From Symsagittifera roscoffensis (lineage: Eukaryota; Xenacoelomorpha; Acoela; Convolutidae): a stretch of 64,000 nucleotides of DNA. The notes beneath the pieces are model-generated. The model was not told the origin of the DNA. It saw only the letters and a list, made by a program, of their open reading frames with translations, and searched no databases. This document shows, one piece after another, positions 1 to 12,300 of the stretch. How positions within the stretch are numbered: the stretch's first letter is position 1; each line of letters starts with the position of its first letter. Both the position numbers and the translations under genes were made by a program. The stretch covers positions 47,418,001 to 47,482,000 of the forward strand of contig NC_087067.1 in NCBI RefSeq assembly GCF_963678635.1. Direction: 5' to 3'.

Positions 1-2536
1 TATCACTTTGTACTTTATATGGCATGTGGGGGGATTGTTTAGGAAAAATAAAAAAGTTAGAAAGTTTTTTTTTGAAAAGATCATCAATTTTTAGAAAACA
101 AACCTCCCTAAAGACTTTAACAGGCAATCGAAACGTTTGGGGCTCTGCCCTGATGCGAGCAGTCTTGTTACTCCGGCCTTCCAAGAATGTGAGCAATATA
201 TATGCTCAGGGGTGAGTTTTTTTATTCAAATCATTTTTACAAAACTCTGGTCCTTCAATTGATCTATCTCTTGAGCTGCTTGAGGCCAACCGAAAGTGCA
301 CAGCACTATAGTAACCTGCAATGAGTATGGCTAAAATTACGGCTGGGATTACAGCTAAATAACTTAATTCCATGTTTTTTTTTGAAGAATGAGCATCGAG
401 AATCAGTTAGCTTGAGTCTGAAGTGAAATCCGTCACACAAAGCGAGTTAAATTGTCAAAACTTCCCCAAAAAGTATGAAAGTTCAAACAAGGCGATACCC
501 TAAAAAATCGGCTCAATTTTTTCTGTTCCGAAAGTTTTGGTTAAATAGCTATTTATTAAAGTTATGAGCTACAAAACGTTACATTTTACAGCTAGACGCT
601 GAACATAAAACAAGAAATTTCAGAAGCACGAATTTTTAAATACAAACTTTGGAGAAGTTCAAGACTAAGAACTACACCAAAAAAATTTTCTCTTCAGGTT
701 TCTTTTCCACAACTTGGGTTGTTAAAACAACCCTACTCAAGACAACCGTACCTTAAAACATATGGTTGTCTTGATATCTAAATCAAAATTTTTTTTTCTA
801 AGATTGTTTTTGGGGTTATAAATAACAAATTTGCAGCGTTTGCGTAAATCAATGCGAAAATTTAGCACGAAAAAGACCTAGATTAGGCTTAAACTAATTT
901 GGTTCACAAAAAAATTAAAATTCAAGCGAGGATAGACGGTTGCTGTGCAGGTAGCACATCATGTTCCGACCACATTCATAAAAAACAACAAAATTTTTTT
1001 AAAAAAAATTCTTCGAGTTTGTCGTTTCTTGTGCGTTAAAAAAAATACACAAAAGTGTATAAAACTGGTGAAATAGGCATGAACATCAAATTTGCAACAA
1101 TATGATAAAATTTAAAAAAAAACTAACAAAATTAAGATTAAAAAATAAAATAAAATAAAAAAACACTTCAAATTATTTCTAATTAGCCACAAATTGTAAA
1201 ATCTTGTTCAGGAAGATATCAAAGCCAAAAGATTTTTGCCAACCGTCAAAGGAAACTTCCAAATCTTTTTGGTGTAGTGGAATCAATGCAAAAATTTTAA
1301 CACTAAAAAGACCTAGATTAAGCTTAAACTAATTTGGTTCACAAAAAAATTAAAATTCACCTTTATTGATGATTTAAAGATTGATAACAAGGCCAATTTG
1401 GGACAATTAACGCGCAATAAAATTTGCGCTATTAATGCGTATGCTGAAATTTAATCCGCCATAAAAATCGTTCCAAATTGGCTGAAGGAAGCTTATTTGT
1501 CATAATTGATTTGTTTCAAGGAGCAGCGAAATCTATCACTTTGTACTTTATATGGCATGTGGGGGGATTGTTTAAGAAAATCAAAAAGTTGGAAAGTTTT
1601 TTTTTGGAAAAAATCATCAATTTTTAGAAAACAAACCGCCCTAAAGACTTTAACAGGCAATCGAAACGTTTGGGGCTCTGCCCTGATGCGAGCAGTCTTG
1701 TTACTCCGGCCTTCCAAGAATGTTAACAAAATATATGCTCAGGGGTGAGTTTTTTTATTCAAATCATTTTTACAAAACTCTGGTCCCTCAATTGATCTAT
1801 TTCTTGAGCTGCTTGAGGCCAACCGAGTGTGCACAGCACTATAGTAACCTGCAATGAGTATGGCTAAAATTATGGCTGTGATTACAGCTAAATAACTTAT
1901 TTCCGTGTTTTTTTTTGAAAAATGAGCATCGAGAATCAGTTAGCTTGAGTCTGAAGTAAAATCCGTCACACAGAGCGAGTTAAATTGTCAAAACTTCCCC
2001 AAAAAATATGGTTGTCTTGATATCTAAATCAAAATTTTTTTTTCTAAGATTGTTTTTGGGGTTATAAATAACAAATTTGCAGCGTTTGCGTAAATCAATG
2101 CGAAAATTTAGCACGAAAAAGACCTAGATTAGGCTTAAACTAATTTGGTTCACAAAAAAATTAAAATTCAAGCATGGATAGACGGTTGCTGTGCAAGTAG
2201 CACAACATGTTCCGACCACATTCATAAAAAACAACAAAATTTTTTTTTTAAATATTTCTTCGAGTTTGTCATTTCTTGGGCGTTAAAAAAATACACAAAA
2301 CTGTATAAAACTGGTGAAATAGGCATGAACATCAACTTTGCAACAATTTGATAAAATTTAAAAAAAACTAACAAAATTAATAACAAAAAATAAAATAAAG
2401 TAAAAAAACACTTCAAATTATTTCTAATTTGGCACAAATTGTAAAATCTTGTTCAGGAAGATATCGCAGCCAAAAGAATTTTGCCAACCGTCAAAGGAAA
2501 CTTCCAAATCTTTTTGGTGTAGTGAAATCATTTTTA
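1..2536. repeat. Diverged tandem duplication, ~1.5-kb unit
   Basis: Bases 1-480 recur at about 1533-2008, and 757-1296 recur at about 2006-2536. The second copy lacks the roughly 280 bases that separate these blocks in the first. A shorter piece (850-925) is also repeated at 1285-1360. The copies are highly similar but carry scattered substitutions. Short open stretches in both copies contain frame-breaking differences and resemble no protein I know, so I read the block as non-coding. Each copy carries one instance of a short motif (GCGAGCAGTCTTGTTAC) that is dispersed elsewhere in the window. Confidence 0.85.
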
Positions 2537-2942
2537 AACTCCTAAATGACAAGTTTTTATATTACGAATATTACTTCCTCAATCACTTTACTCGCTCGAA
2601 TTTAGGCCTAAGAATAAAAATTTTTAACCACAACATTTTTAACCTCAACATTATATCAAGTTATTGCAATTTGTTTGTAGTGGTTTGAATCACGACTGAA
2701 AGGACGTTATCATGATATATCATTCGACCCATTCCGATGATTGTTTGTGGTATCTGATTTTGCGGGGAGAACAAAAAATGAAGAAAAAAACTTTACAACA
2801 TGAATTCAAAGTTCCTTCCCATTTTGAAGTGTCAGCGTATCAATAGAGTAGAAACACATCAACTTGTATTTGATTTTGCGTGATTGAAGGTTTGCAAAAA
2901 ATGATTTTGTCGAAATTTATAAATTTTTGGCCAAAAACTCTT

Positions 2943-3013
2943 TCATGAACCTTGAAGCGCAGTCAGATTATTCAGTGGTTCTCCTTGGTAATAGCATTCT
3001 GGTTTAATTCTGC
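2943..3013 (-). CDS. Possible terminal exon of membrane collagen-like gene
   Basis: On the minus strand a T-rich tract and a CAG acceptor precede 71 bases that continue the phase left by the 54-bp collagen exon upstream (phase 1). They encode GRIKPECYYQGEPLNNLTAL followed by QGS and a TGA stop. The first glycine completes one more Gly-X-Y triplet; the rest is non-collagenous with one cysteine. If real, the protein has only about seven Gly-X-Y triplets, very short for a collagen, so this may be an alternative end or a truncated gene. The fit of acceptor, phase and stop is the only support. Confidence 0.45.
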
Positions 3014-3274
3014 CTGTTTTTGTGCAAAAAAAACAAAAAAAAAACGCCACGTTAGCTTTGCAACCATAAAAGCTCAAAACAATTTGTGGCATTGAGTTTT
3101 CACAAATCAAAGTATATGTCAGAATGAGCAAAAACAATAAGGTTTTCATTGATAGATTTTTCAATTCAATCAAAGGACCATTATGGTTTTAACAATTGAA
3201 AAGATATTTATGGAAAAATGTCTTATTACATCTAAACTGAAACATTATTCTAGTTTTAATAAACTGCCACTTAC

Positions 3275-3328
3275 CTCGATCGCCTCTGTCGCCTTTTGAC
3301 CCTGTGTTTCCAGATTTACCTGTGTCAC
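3275..3328 (-). CDS. Collagen Gly-X-Y exon, 54 bp
   Basis: Between a TTTTTTTCAG acceptor and a GTAAGT donor on the minus strand lie exactly 54 bases encoding (G)DTGKSGNTGSKGDRGDRG, an uninterrupted Gly-X-Y run. It starts and ends in phase 1, with the first glycine codon split across the intron. Fifty-four base pairs is the canonical unit exon of animal collagens, so the call is strong even though the exon is tiny. It joins in phase to the exon at 4028-4097 upstream. KGDRGD is a charged collagen motif typical of triple-helix stability. No further Gly-X-Y exons were found to the left, where the sequence becomes repetitive. Confidence 0.8.
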
Positions 3329-4027
3329 CTGAAAAAAAAACATCCCTTCAAACAATCGGAAACTGTTCTATAATGTATCACATTTTTTGGGAATAGTATA
3401 AAAGTTAATGGATCTCTTGGTATTAAATGCCGCCGAGTTTTAGATATTTTTTGTTGTGAACCAAACATGTGAACTTAAGTTTGTTCACATATGTGTTCTT
3501 TTTGATGGCTGTGACAACACAAAATGGAACTTTTCTTTCCATTGTACCTGAGGTTGTTCACTCCCTTTTCCTTAAATTTCTCACTTGTCAGTTAGATTTC
3601 ACAGTTGCCATGCTGTGAATGCCTTTCAACCTATGTCACTTTGTTTCAAATGCCCAATAAACCGGCTGACAAAGATAAGTGCGATAATTGAAACCGTTAT
3701 CCACGTGGCTCCAATAAACAGCTTTGCGGGTCTTTCAGCCCAAATAGTGCTTATTTTAATGGTAGGGGTATTTAGGAAACACGTAAAAACCTAACAATGA
3801 GTAATTGGTTTCTATTGTGAAGAACTCCGGAGTAAGATTCCGATTCGATTATTCAATTTTATCGCGCAGTTGCAGGACTAACTGCGTGTCGTTATTTAAT
3901 AAAGCCACCATGGATTGTTGATTCCTGCAGGGTGGATGGGTGAGAGGGGGGTTGTTCTCATTTTCGCACTATCTGATTACGCACTAGAACGAAAAAAAAC
4001 TTCCTATGGCGCAGGTTAATCACTCAC

Positions 4028-4097
4028 CTTTTTGACATTTACAGTTTCCAGGGACAAATCCTCCGATAATTTGCTGCGAACTGGCTGCCAAATCATT
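4028..4097 (-). CDS. Membrane collagen-like gene, linker exon
   Basis: A TTTTTAG acceptor and a GTGAGTG donor bound 70 bases encoding NDLAASSQQIIGGFVPGNCK followed by CQK and the first base of a glycine codon. It enters in phase 0 and leaves in phase 1, matching the neighbouring exons. The CKC pair just before the triple helix is where membrane collagens and collectins often form inter-chain disulfides; that role is inferred. The exon bridges the transmembrane exon at 4418-4612 and the Gly-X-Y exon at 3275-3328. Confidence 0.65.
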
Positions 4098-4417
4098 CTA
4101 AAAAATCACCAAAATTTGAAACTATTTGAGTTATATAAAAATACATTTTTCTTTTTGTTGTTGTTGAAATTTAAAGCTTTTTTCCCAGTTTCCCACCCTT
4201 CTCGTAACATTACAAAATATAATTGTTTTAAAAGTTGTTCGTACGGTAATTGCATGTGAAAAATGTTGGTTGCAATCTGTTCACTTGTTCATGCTGGCAC
4301 GTTTAATTGCAGTTACAAAATCAAAAATCAATTTAAAATAAATTTTTGAATTTGAGTTTTTGAAAAAAAAATAAAGGGGGGGGGGTGAACTGGAAAAGAG
4401 GCAAAATTGAAACTGAC

Positions 4418-4612
4418 ATGTGAGTAAGCCCCCCGACTAATGGCTGCCACGTGTTTCTTCAGCAGGTCCACATCTGTTTCCAGCTGTGCCTTCTGGATGA
4501 AGAGAGTGACGCTGAGACAGAGGGAGAGGAGCGCCAGAATGAGGGCGAATAGGAGCATGTTCTGGATGCAGGTGGAGGAGGCATGTCTGTTCCCAAACAC
4601 CAGCACGTACTC
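4418..4612 (-). CDS. Membrane collagen-like gene, transmembrane exon
   Basis: After a TTTTTTTTGCAG acceptor, 65 codons run EYVLVFGNRHASSTC, then a hydrophobic helix of about 22 residues (IQNMLLFALILALLSLCLSV), then a polar, probably coiled segment (QKAQLETDVDLLKKHVAA). The order of short cytoplasmic part, single membrane helix, coiled stalk, cysteines and Gly-X-Y matches type II membrane collagens, so the product is probably a cell-surface trimer with its C-terminus outside. The donor I chose (CAT followed by GTCAGT) is weak but gives the correct phase for the next exon. The exon has a markedly higher GC content than its introns. The exon with the start codon was not found. Confidence 0.6.
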
Positions 4613-4993
4613 CTGCAAAAAAAACATTGGATTCCTTTGAAACTGCGGAAAGAGAAGCAGATCAAATACTATTTGACTTGTCTGAGGCCAGAGCAAAAGA
4701 GTTGAGGCCTGCTGAAAAAGATTTCTTAAAACTAGGGAATTTTTCGATTGCCGATTAGAATTAGTGTACTTTTAGCTTAAAAAACGTTTGACTTTGATAT
4801 TGTTTAGATCATCAATTTGTGGCTCAAAAAGTTCAAATAAAGGATAAAAGTTAGTATTGTGGCGCAGAAGAAGAGCTGAACACTCCGCATTCAGAACATG
4901 GAAATTGCAGATGCGTAAGAAGAGTTTTAAAAATCGTCACTGCTTATTTATTTGACTGAAAAAAAGATTTTGGAGTTAAATTTGTATTGAAAC

Positions 4994-7900
4994 AGCGTCT
5001 TTTTTTATTTAAACGAAGGACAAAATTAAATGAAAAATCAGAATACGCTTCCTTATGGACAAAATTAAATGAAAAATCAGAAAAAAAATCAGGCAGTTTG
5101 TTTTGGTCAAAAAAGTGTTTTTTTTTAATCATAACTGGGCAGTTTAGTAATCTTATGGACATGTATTTATGAAACCAAATTGCTGTCTCAACCAGGCGGA
5201 TTCATTCGGCAAAAGCAGTCAGCTAACTTTTCTGAGTTGAGAAGACAGAAGGGTTTCGAAAACCCTTTATTCGAATTTTCCCAGAAATCTTTTTTTGTTC
5301 CGACCATTGAAATTGGGGAAGAGCTTTGTGATCACGGGTGTTTTAGTTTTTTTCCACTAAAAACGAGGCACCACAAGTATTCATCAGAATGACTAAAATG
5401 ATGTATCATTTTGAAGCAGTTTCAGTCATGAGTAAAAAAAATTAAAAATTTAACAAAGTTTTTTTCAGAGTCGAAAAAACCCGTTTGTTTTTTATTTCAC
5501 TTTTGTACTAAATTTGCGCAAACAAAACGAACGAGCATGCTTGAAAAAGCTTTTTTATGCTTAATTTAGGATGTTGAACCTTAATTTTACCCGAGTAAAA
5601 TAAATTTTTTTTTATATTGCCATATTGAGAAAAAACTTCAAAAATTTAACAAAATTTGGCATAAAAGATCAATGGCTGTCCAATTTGCCTATTTTGCTAT
5701 GATTATCAAGTATGTCTAAATTCTGGTTTTTTTTTCAAATCTTTTTATCACACCATGCAGAAAAAACGACAGTAATTTGAAAAAAAACGGTAATTTCTAA
5801 GGCTACGGTCGGATCATTCAGTACTATTGACACAAATAACCGGCTATGCTTTTTAAAACTTAGCCCTGGTTGTTGTTGCTTAAGGGATTTGTCTCAATTC
5901 ACCTAGGATCAGTTTTCACTGTTTCAATTCCATGCGATTAGCATCAAACTTCGAAACCCGTACTAAGGTTTTTTCTACAAAAATTTTACATTATTAAAAA
6001 AAACTAAAACTAATTCTTATGATAAAATTGAAAAAAAATCCAATTGAAACTTTGACATTAATGAAATCATTGTGGATGGGTTAAAAAACGATCAAAGTTA
6101 TATGTTTTGTGTTTTCTGAACTTTTTTTTGGCCTAAATCAGCCGTCAAGTTAATTGGCCAATTCTTGCTCCGACAATCCTAAAACTGACCAATTGTTTGT
6201 ACTTTGAGTAGCATTTCAATCTAAATTTTTTTCAATCAATTTGTTGTTTTTTAAATCATCCAAAAAACTTCAAAAATGTGAGTACAAAATTTGAAAAAGA
6301 AACATATTTTTAATGAGGCGTTATGAGTGTTTGAAAAATGCGATCAGGATTAGTTGAGCGATTAACGAGCAATATCTTTGTAGCTTTTAATGCGTAAAAT
6401 GACAAACTAAAATTTGCAAACTGAATTGAGCGGGCAGTTTTTTTGTTACTTGAATTCAACAGGTAACAAAACTGAAAACGTAAGCTTTTCTTCTTAGTTA
6501 GCGGGAGGAGGGACGAAAAAAAAACAAATAAAAAATTTCTCTAATTATTCTCACTATTCTAAGAACTTTTTCTGTGAAACTTTTTGTTTTTACCTGAAAA
6601 GTTATTCTAAAGTCACTGAAGGAAACAAGCATTTTTGGTCATGATAATTAGATATCATTTCAAATATACTTACTTATTTTTTAAACCAGCTACCTTATTA
6701 GACTTCTTAACCTTCCTCAATCTTCATTAATGGTGAGAAAAGCGTAATCTGAAAATGATTTTGAAAGGACAAAGGAAGCATTTGTTTCAAGTGTTTTCCT
6801 AAAGATTCCAACCTAATCTTCTGCCATTTGACAATTTTTTTTGCTCAGCGCTAGTGTGTATTGCACTAAAGAAGCTATTTAGGTTCCATTAGTTGAGACT
6901 AGACATTTGAAGTAGAATTGACAATCGTTCTGTAAGCAAACAAAATTTAAATGACGATTATAAAGTTGGAATGATTTTAAAGTTCAAGTTTTTCTGAGAC
7001 ATTGTCTTTTTTGTATTTAAGCGAACGTATAATGTATTTACAGCATGGTCATTTGATCATAAGGAAAAAGTTTGTTTTTGGTCAAAAAAGTTACTCGTAT
7101 CATAACTGCAGTTTAGTATTGTTATGGACTTGAATTTATGAAACCAAGTTGTTTTCTCAACCAGGCGAATGCAGTCGACAAAAGACACCAGCTAATTTTT
7201 TTGAGCAATTAAGAAGACAGAAGTGTTGCCTAAATTTCTTAATTGGATTTGTCACAGAAATACATTTTTGTTCAGACTATTGAAAATGGAAAGGAGCTTT
7301 GCGATCAGGGGTGTTTTATTTCTTTTCCTTTCAAAGTGAGGTACCGCAAATACTCATCGGACTGGGTCAAACGGTATATCATTTTGAAGCCCTTTCAGTC
7401 GTGATTAAAAGAAAATAAAAAATACAAAAAAAAATTCTTTCAGTGTCGACAAAAAACCCGTTTGATTTTTTTTTGTTTTCGTTCTAAATTGGAGCAAACA
7501 AAACAAACGATCAGGCTCACAGAGCTTATTTATGCTGAATATAGGGTGTTGAATTTTAACTTAACTGAAGTAAAATAAAGTTAAGTATTTTTCTTGCCAT
7601 TTTGAGAAAAAAAATTCCAAAATTTAATAAAATTTTGCATAAAAGTTTGACGGCTGTCCAATTTGACTATTTTGCTATGATTGTCGAGTGTGCCTATGTT
7701 TTGGTTTTTTTGTTTATAATGTTTTATTACACCATGACGAACAAATGACAAGAATTGGAAAAGGAAATTTTTATTTTCTAAGACTCTGGTCGGGTCGGAT
7801 TATTCTGTGCTATTGGCACAAGTAACAGGCTATGCTTTTTGAAACTTAGCGTTGTTGGTGTTGCTTAAAAAATTTGTCTCATTTCGCTTGGGCCTAGTTT

Positions 7901-9365
7901 TCATTGTTTCAATTCGATACAATTAGCTTCAAACTCCAAATCTCGTACTAAGGATTTTTCCACAGCATTTTTATAGTGTTCAAAAAGGAATTCAAATTCT
8001 CATGATAAAAAAGAGAAAAATAAACAAAATTTTACGCCTTCAATTGAAATTTTCAATAAAAGAAAGTCATTGTGGATGCGTGAAAAAACTATCAAAATTT
8101 TATGGTTGGTGTTTTCGGCTATTGTTTGTGCTCAAATCAGCCGTCAATTTAATTGGCCACTGTTTGCTCCGACAAAATGACCAATTAGTTGTGCTTGGGG
8201 TGGTTTTTGGAGCTAACTTTTTATTTGTTCCTTTTGCTTGTTTTTTTTTTCAATATCATCCAACATGATGTATCAAAGTTGTGAGCACAAAATTTAAAAA
8301 GTATTTTTCTTAGGATTATTTTTTGGCGTTATGAGTGTTTGAAAAATAGATATTGGCTAGTTTGAGGCGATTGACGCGCAATACATTTTCAGCAATTGAG
8401 GTTTTAAATGGCAAATTCAAGGCAGTTTTTTCGCTGTCTGACATCAACAGATAACCAGGCTGAAAATGTTTATTTAGCGCGAGGAGGGACCACAGAAAAA
8501 ACGAAAAAAAGTTCTTTAATTGTTTTAAAACTTTCTAACCGATGGTTTTCTATGGACATCAAGTGGCACTCAGAACATTTAAGACCTTACCTGTATACGA
8601 GCAGTCTTGGTTTTATATCGACAACAATGCAAAAGCTTTAACAACATGAACATGTATTTTGGGTGCTTGAGACTAAACTACGTAATCATTGTTACGACTT
8701 TCGAAGAAACTGATGGAATTGCTGTTCTCAGGGTGGTTTCCTCTCAAGATGAATTGAGTTTTCAACAAATGATTTCTGGCAAAAAGTTTTCATCATGTAA
8801 AAAGTATCGCTGTCTTTAGCACAAATTGAAAAGCTGTTCCAAAACTTTCCAGAAACAGTTCAAAATTGTAATGAAGCATACTATTCAGGACGAGTGAAAT
8901 ATCTTTATAAGCAAAATATGACACTATTACGTTTGTAGCGTGTGAGTGGTTAATTGTCCAAAAATTTGTATCAACAATTTTTTTCTGAAACATTTTTTTA
9001 CTCGATAGAAGTTAAAGGCAGAGTCTTCAGGGCTTCGACTTGATACGAGCATTCTTGGTCATAATAATTAGAAATATTTTCATTTAATTTGTAAACCATC
9101 TACCTTAGAAGACTTCTCAACCTTCCTCAATCTTCATTTATTGCAAAAAAAAACCGTATTCTGAAATTGATTTTGAAAGGACAAAAGAAAAATTTCTTTC
9201 AAGTGTTTTCTGACAGATTCGACCAAAATCTTCTGCATTTTGTCGCCTTTTTTGCTCAGCGCTAGTGCATATTGCGCCAAAAAAGCGATTTAGGTTCCTT
9301 TAGCGGAGACTAGACATTTGAAGTAGAGTTGACAACCGTTCTGTAAGCAAACCAATTTTGAGTGA
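4994..9365. repeat. Diverged tandem duplication, ~2.0 and 2.4-kb copies
   Basis: About 4994-6960 is repeated at about 6998-9365. Matching landmarks include the segment around 5100-5210 versus 7070-7200, the block around 5390-6450 versus 7360-8440, and the block around 6637-6940 versus 9056-9350. Spacing grows from about 2.0 to 2.4 kb because copy 2 has about 430 extra bases near 8490-9000. Divergence is substantial, with many indels. I see no conserved reading frame in either copy, and the short frames inside are not maintained between them, so I treat it as non-coding. Confidence 0.8.
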
Positions 9366-12300
9366 TGATTAGCTTCAATTAAGAACTTAAATGAAAAAAC
9401 TCAAAAAATTTGTTTTTTGAATTTTGAATTTTGTTTGAATTTTGACCGGCTACAAAAATAAGTTTTTCAAAAGGATCAATCAGCTTTCTGCAAAAGGAAG
9501 GTTTTTGTATAACATGGACCCCTGGGCGACTTATGTAACGACCATGTCGAATCATGTGGCCGACCGACACATTTGGTTGACCCCTATGGACATTTGGGTT
9601 AAAAAGCTGACATTTGCAGAGCCATATGGTCCATACAAAGCTCGACCACCTCGCCCAGGTCATTACATTATTTCAAAATTGTTTCGAAAATGAGGACAAG
9701 TTGCGCTGTTCTTATAATTTATAGTAGAACTTTAATCCGATTCGTCCAAATATGTTCGGAATAAATGATGCTTTTTTACGTTGAGGTTTCAAAACGGTCC
9801 ATACATAATTTGCCCACCTCACCCGGGCACTAAATCATCTCAAATTGGTTGAAAAAAAGAATAGGTTGTGCTCTGTTTTGATAATTTCTAGCACAAATTT
9901 GTTCGCTATTGATCCCTGTTTTTACCTTGAGGTTTCCGAAAGTATTGCTCTCTGTACTTCTGCACTTGGTCTTGTGGGTCTTCAGGGGTCTCAATTCCGG
10001 CGGAAGGGGCTCGTGCAATTCCATACTGTTCATGCTTCTGTTCAAGTTCATAGTGGGAATAGAAAATCTTCTAATGAGCTTTTTAGTAATAAAGTTATTT
10101 CAACTGTTGTAAATTTTTCTTGATAAGATGGGTATAAACTGCTCACGATAAAACTCTGGATACTTTGGATATAAAAAAAGGGCAGAGTAGTAAGTTATGA
10201 TAAATTTTTGCAATGAGTTTGTTAGATATAACTGAGTTGTTTTTAAAAAAATTCCAAATTTGACAATTCAAACTATAACTTAACAATTTTGATGAATTTT
10301 TATTGAATATACTGATTCAGACCTAACTGTTTTATTTATAAATTACAAAGAAATTCAAGTAGAATCAACGTAAGAATGGTGTAATTAAAAAATTACTGTG
10401 TGGGTTAATGACAATATTTTCCAGTTCAGATCAGACACTTCGTCGCTTGAACAACATGGTAAGTTTTCACAAGTGCGCCATTTGAAGGGAAACGTCTACT
10501 TTGTTAAACGAGCGAGAATCGGGCTAACAAGTCAATGTGTGTTTTATGTATTCCACTCTGGGAAATTAAAAATTAAAGCTCGAGTTTGAGCCCAACCATA
10601 ACAAGTGGAGGGGAAAAGGGTTTTGTAAATACACAACTTAAGTGTGGGTATAAGACCGGGCAATGTTTCTATCTGGCAAAATACCTTATTACACTTATTT
10701 CCAGTAATGGAAACTGAGCCGGGCATTAACTTTGGGTTATGTGAATCAAATGTCGCTATGTTTACTAGGCATAGTTAAGGCACAATTAAAAAAAATACAA
10801 TGAACCACTAAACTCATCTTAGATTTGCATCACTGGAATTGCAAAAAAACGGGAAAACTTAAAAATTTCCAGATTTTTTTTCCTACTTCACTGATTTGTG
10901 GTTATATGATTAAGCAAAAACCTTTTGGAAAACGTTATGTTTTTCTGGATTTTCTTCATTCCGAACCTTCGGTTCAGGCTTTAAATCCGGCTAATTCTCT
11001 GATTTGGTTCAATTGCTCCTTCTTATACTGAAGTTGTCAAATGAATTAAGGAGTTTGCTTGTGGTCCTGCATGAAGAAGAGATAATTCTCATGTCCTGTG
11101 GAGTTGAAAGAAAGATTTGTCCATTTCAGCTTAAGATAAAACTTAAAGGTTCCGAAACTGTAGCAAGATTTATTACCGCGCGGACATAAAACCGAAGATT
11201 TCAGAAACTTACTTGACTGCTCATATCTTCGGGTGGGGTAGTTCATTTCATGTTCCGACTTTATTGTCAATCACAGTTGCAGTGCTCGACCGAAATTTCT
11301 CTCTCGTGAACTGCACTCTTGAAAATGTTCATGTGTCTTCACATAAGCAATGCTCACGTGATTCGTATTTCAAGTAAGAAACCATGAAAAAGAATTTTTT
11401 GAGCTCACGTATACAAACGCGGGCAAGATTTTTCGAACACGAGTTAGTTGCTCTTCTAGTGTTTTTTCACGTAAAATAGTCTGTTTTAAAGTTCATAATC
11501 CTTGCGCAGAAAAAATACCAAAAATTAACAATGGTTTTGGGTCGAAATAAATCTTGCGCGCTGCCTTTATTTTTTTTATTTTTTGAAACAGTTAAACTTT
11601 GTTTTCAATCGAAAAGTTTTGCAACAGAAGGCTCGAAAACACTATTCTAACAGAGTGCTGTTTTAAAACAAACCCACTCATTAAAAAGGAATTTTATTCG
11701 AATTTTGAATATATTTCAAGCAAATGAGCCCAAAACACCGAGTCCCAAAATTGACACTTATTAGGCGGCCCGTTTCAAAATCATTATTAGGCGGCCCGAT
11801 TTTTTATTTGAATTACATAAATATAATAAAGAAAAGATATACAATTCAGAGGATTGCAAAAAAGAAAATAAAAAGCATTTAGGCAGCGGGCTAGTGAAAA
11901 GCAAATTAGTAGGTCGCCTAGATGATCAGAGATGACTGATTCACGCTCGGTATACAGCTGATGCCGGAAGTAAAAGCAGTGGAGCTAACGGTTTCCGGTA
12001 TCGAGTTTAAAGCGTTAATAACCAAATATTTCAGGAAATTTGAAAGCAAATTATGATCAACTACGTTGATAACCAAATATTTCAGGAAATTTGAAAGCAA
12101 ATTATGATCAACTATAATATATTTTAATCAATTATTATCGATTAATAATCGATCTATTTTTCGATACAATTTTGATTGATTATTTTAAGCCCAACTTCTA
12201 TTTCAAATTTTGCTTACAAAACTTCAATTAGAATTGATTTTAATTGATTATAATCTTTTTTGTTTGCCCAACTTGGTTTGGACCTTACTTGTAAATTGTT

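Noticed and set aside
1506-1748. Small duplicated protein gene shared by both 1-2.5 kb copies
   Set aside because: The frame differs at its start between copies, lacks splice support, and part of it is the dispersed short motif.
9379-10123. Overlapping open frames on both strands around 9.4-10.1 kb
   Set aside because: Frames overlap on opposite strands, match no family, and part of the region is a degenerate local duplication.
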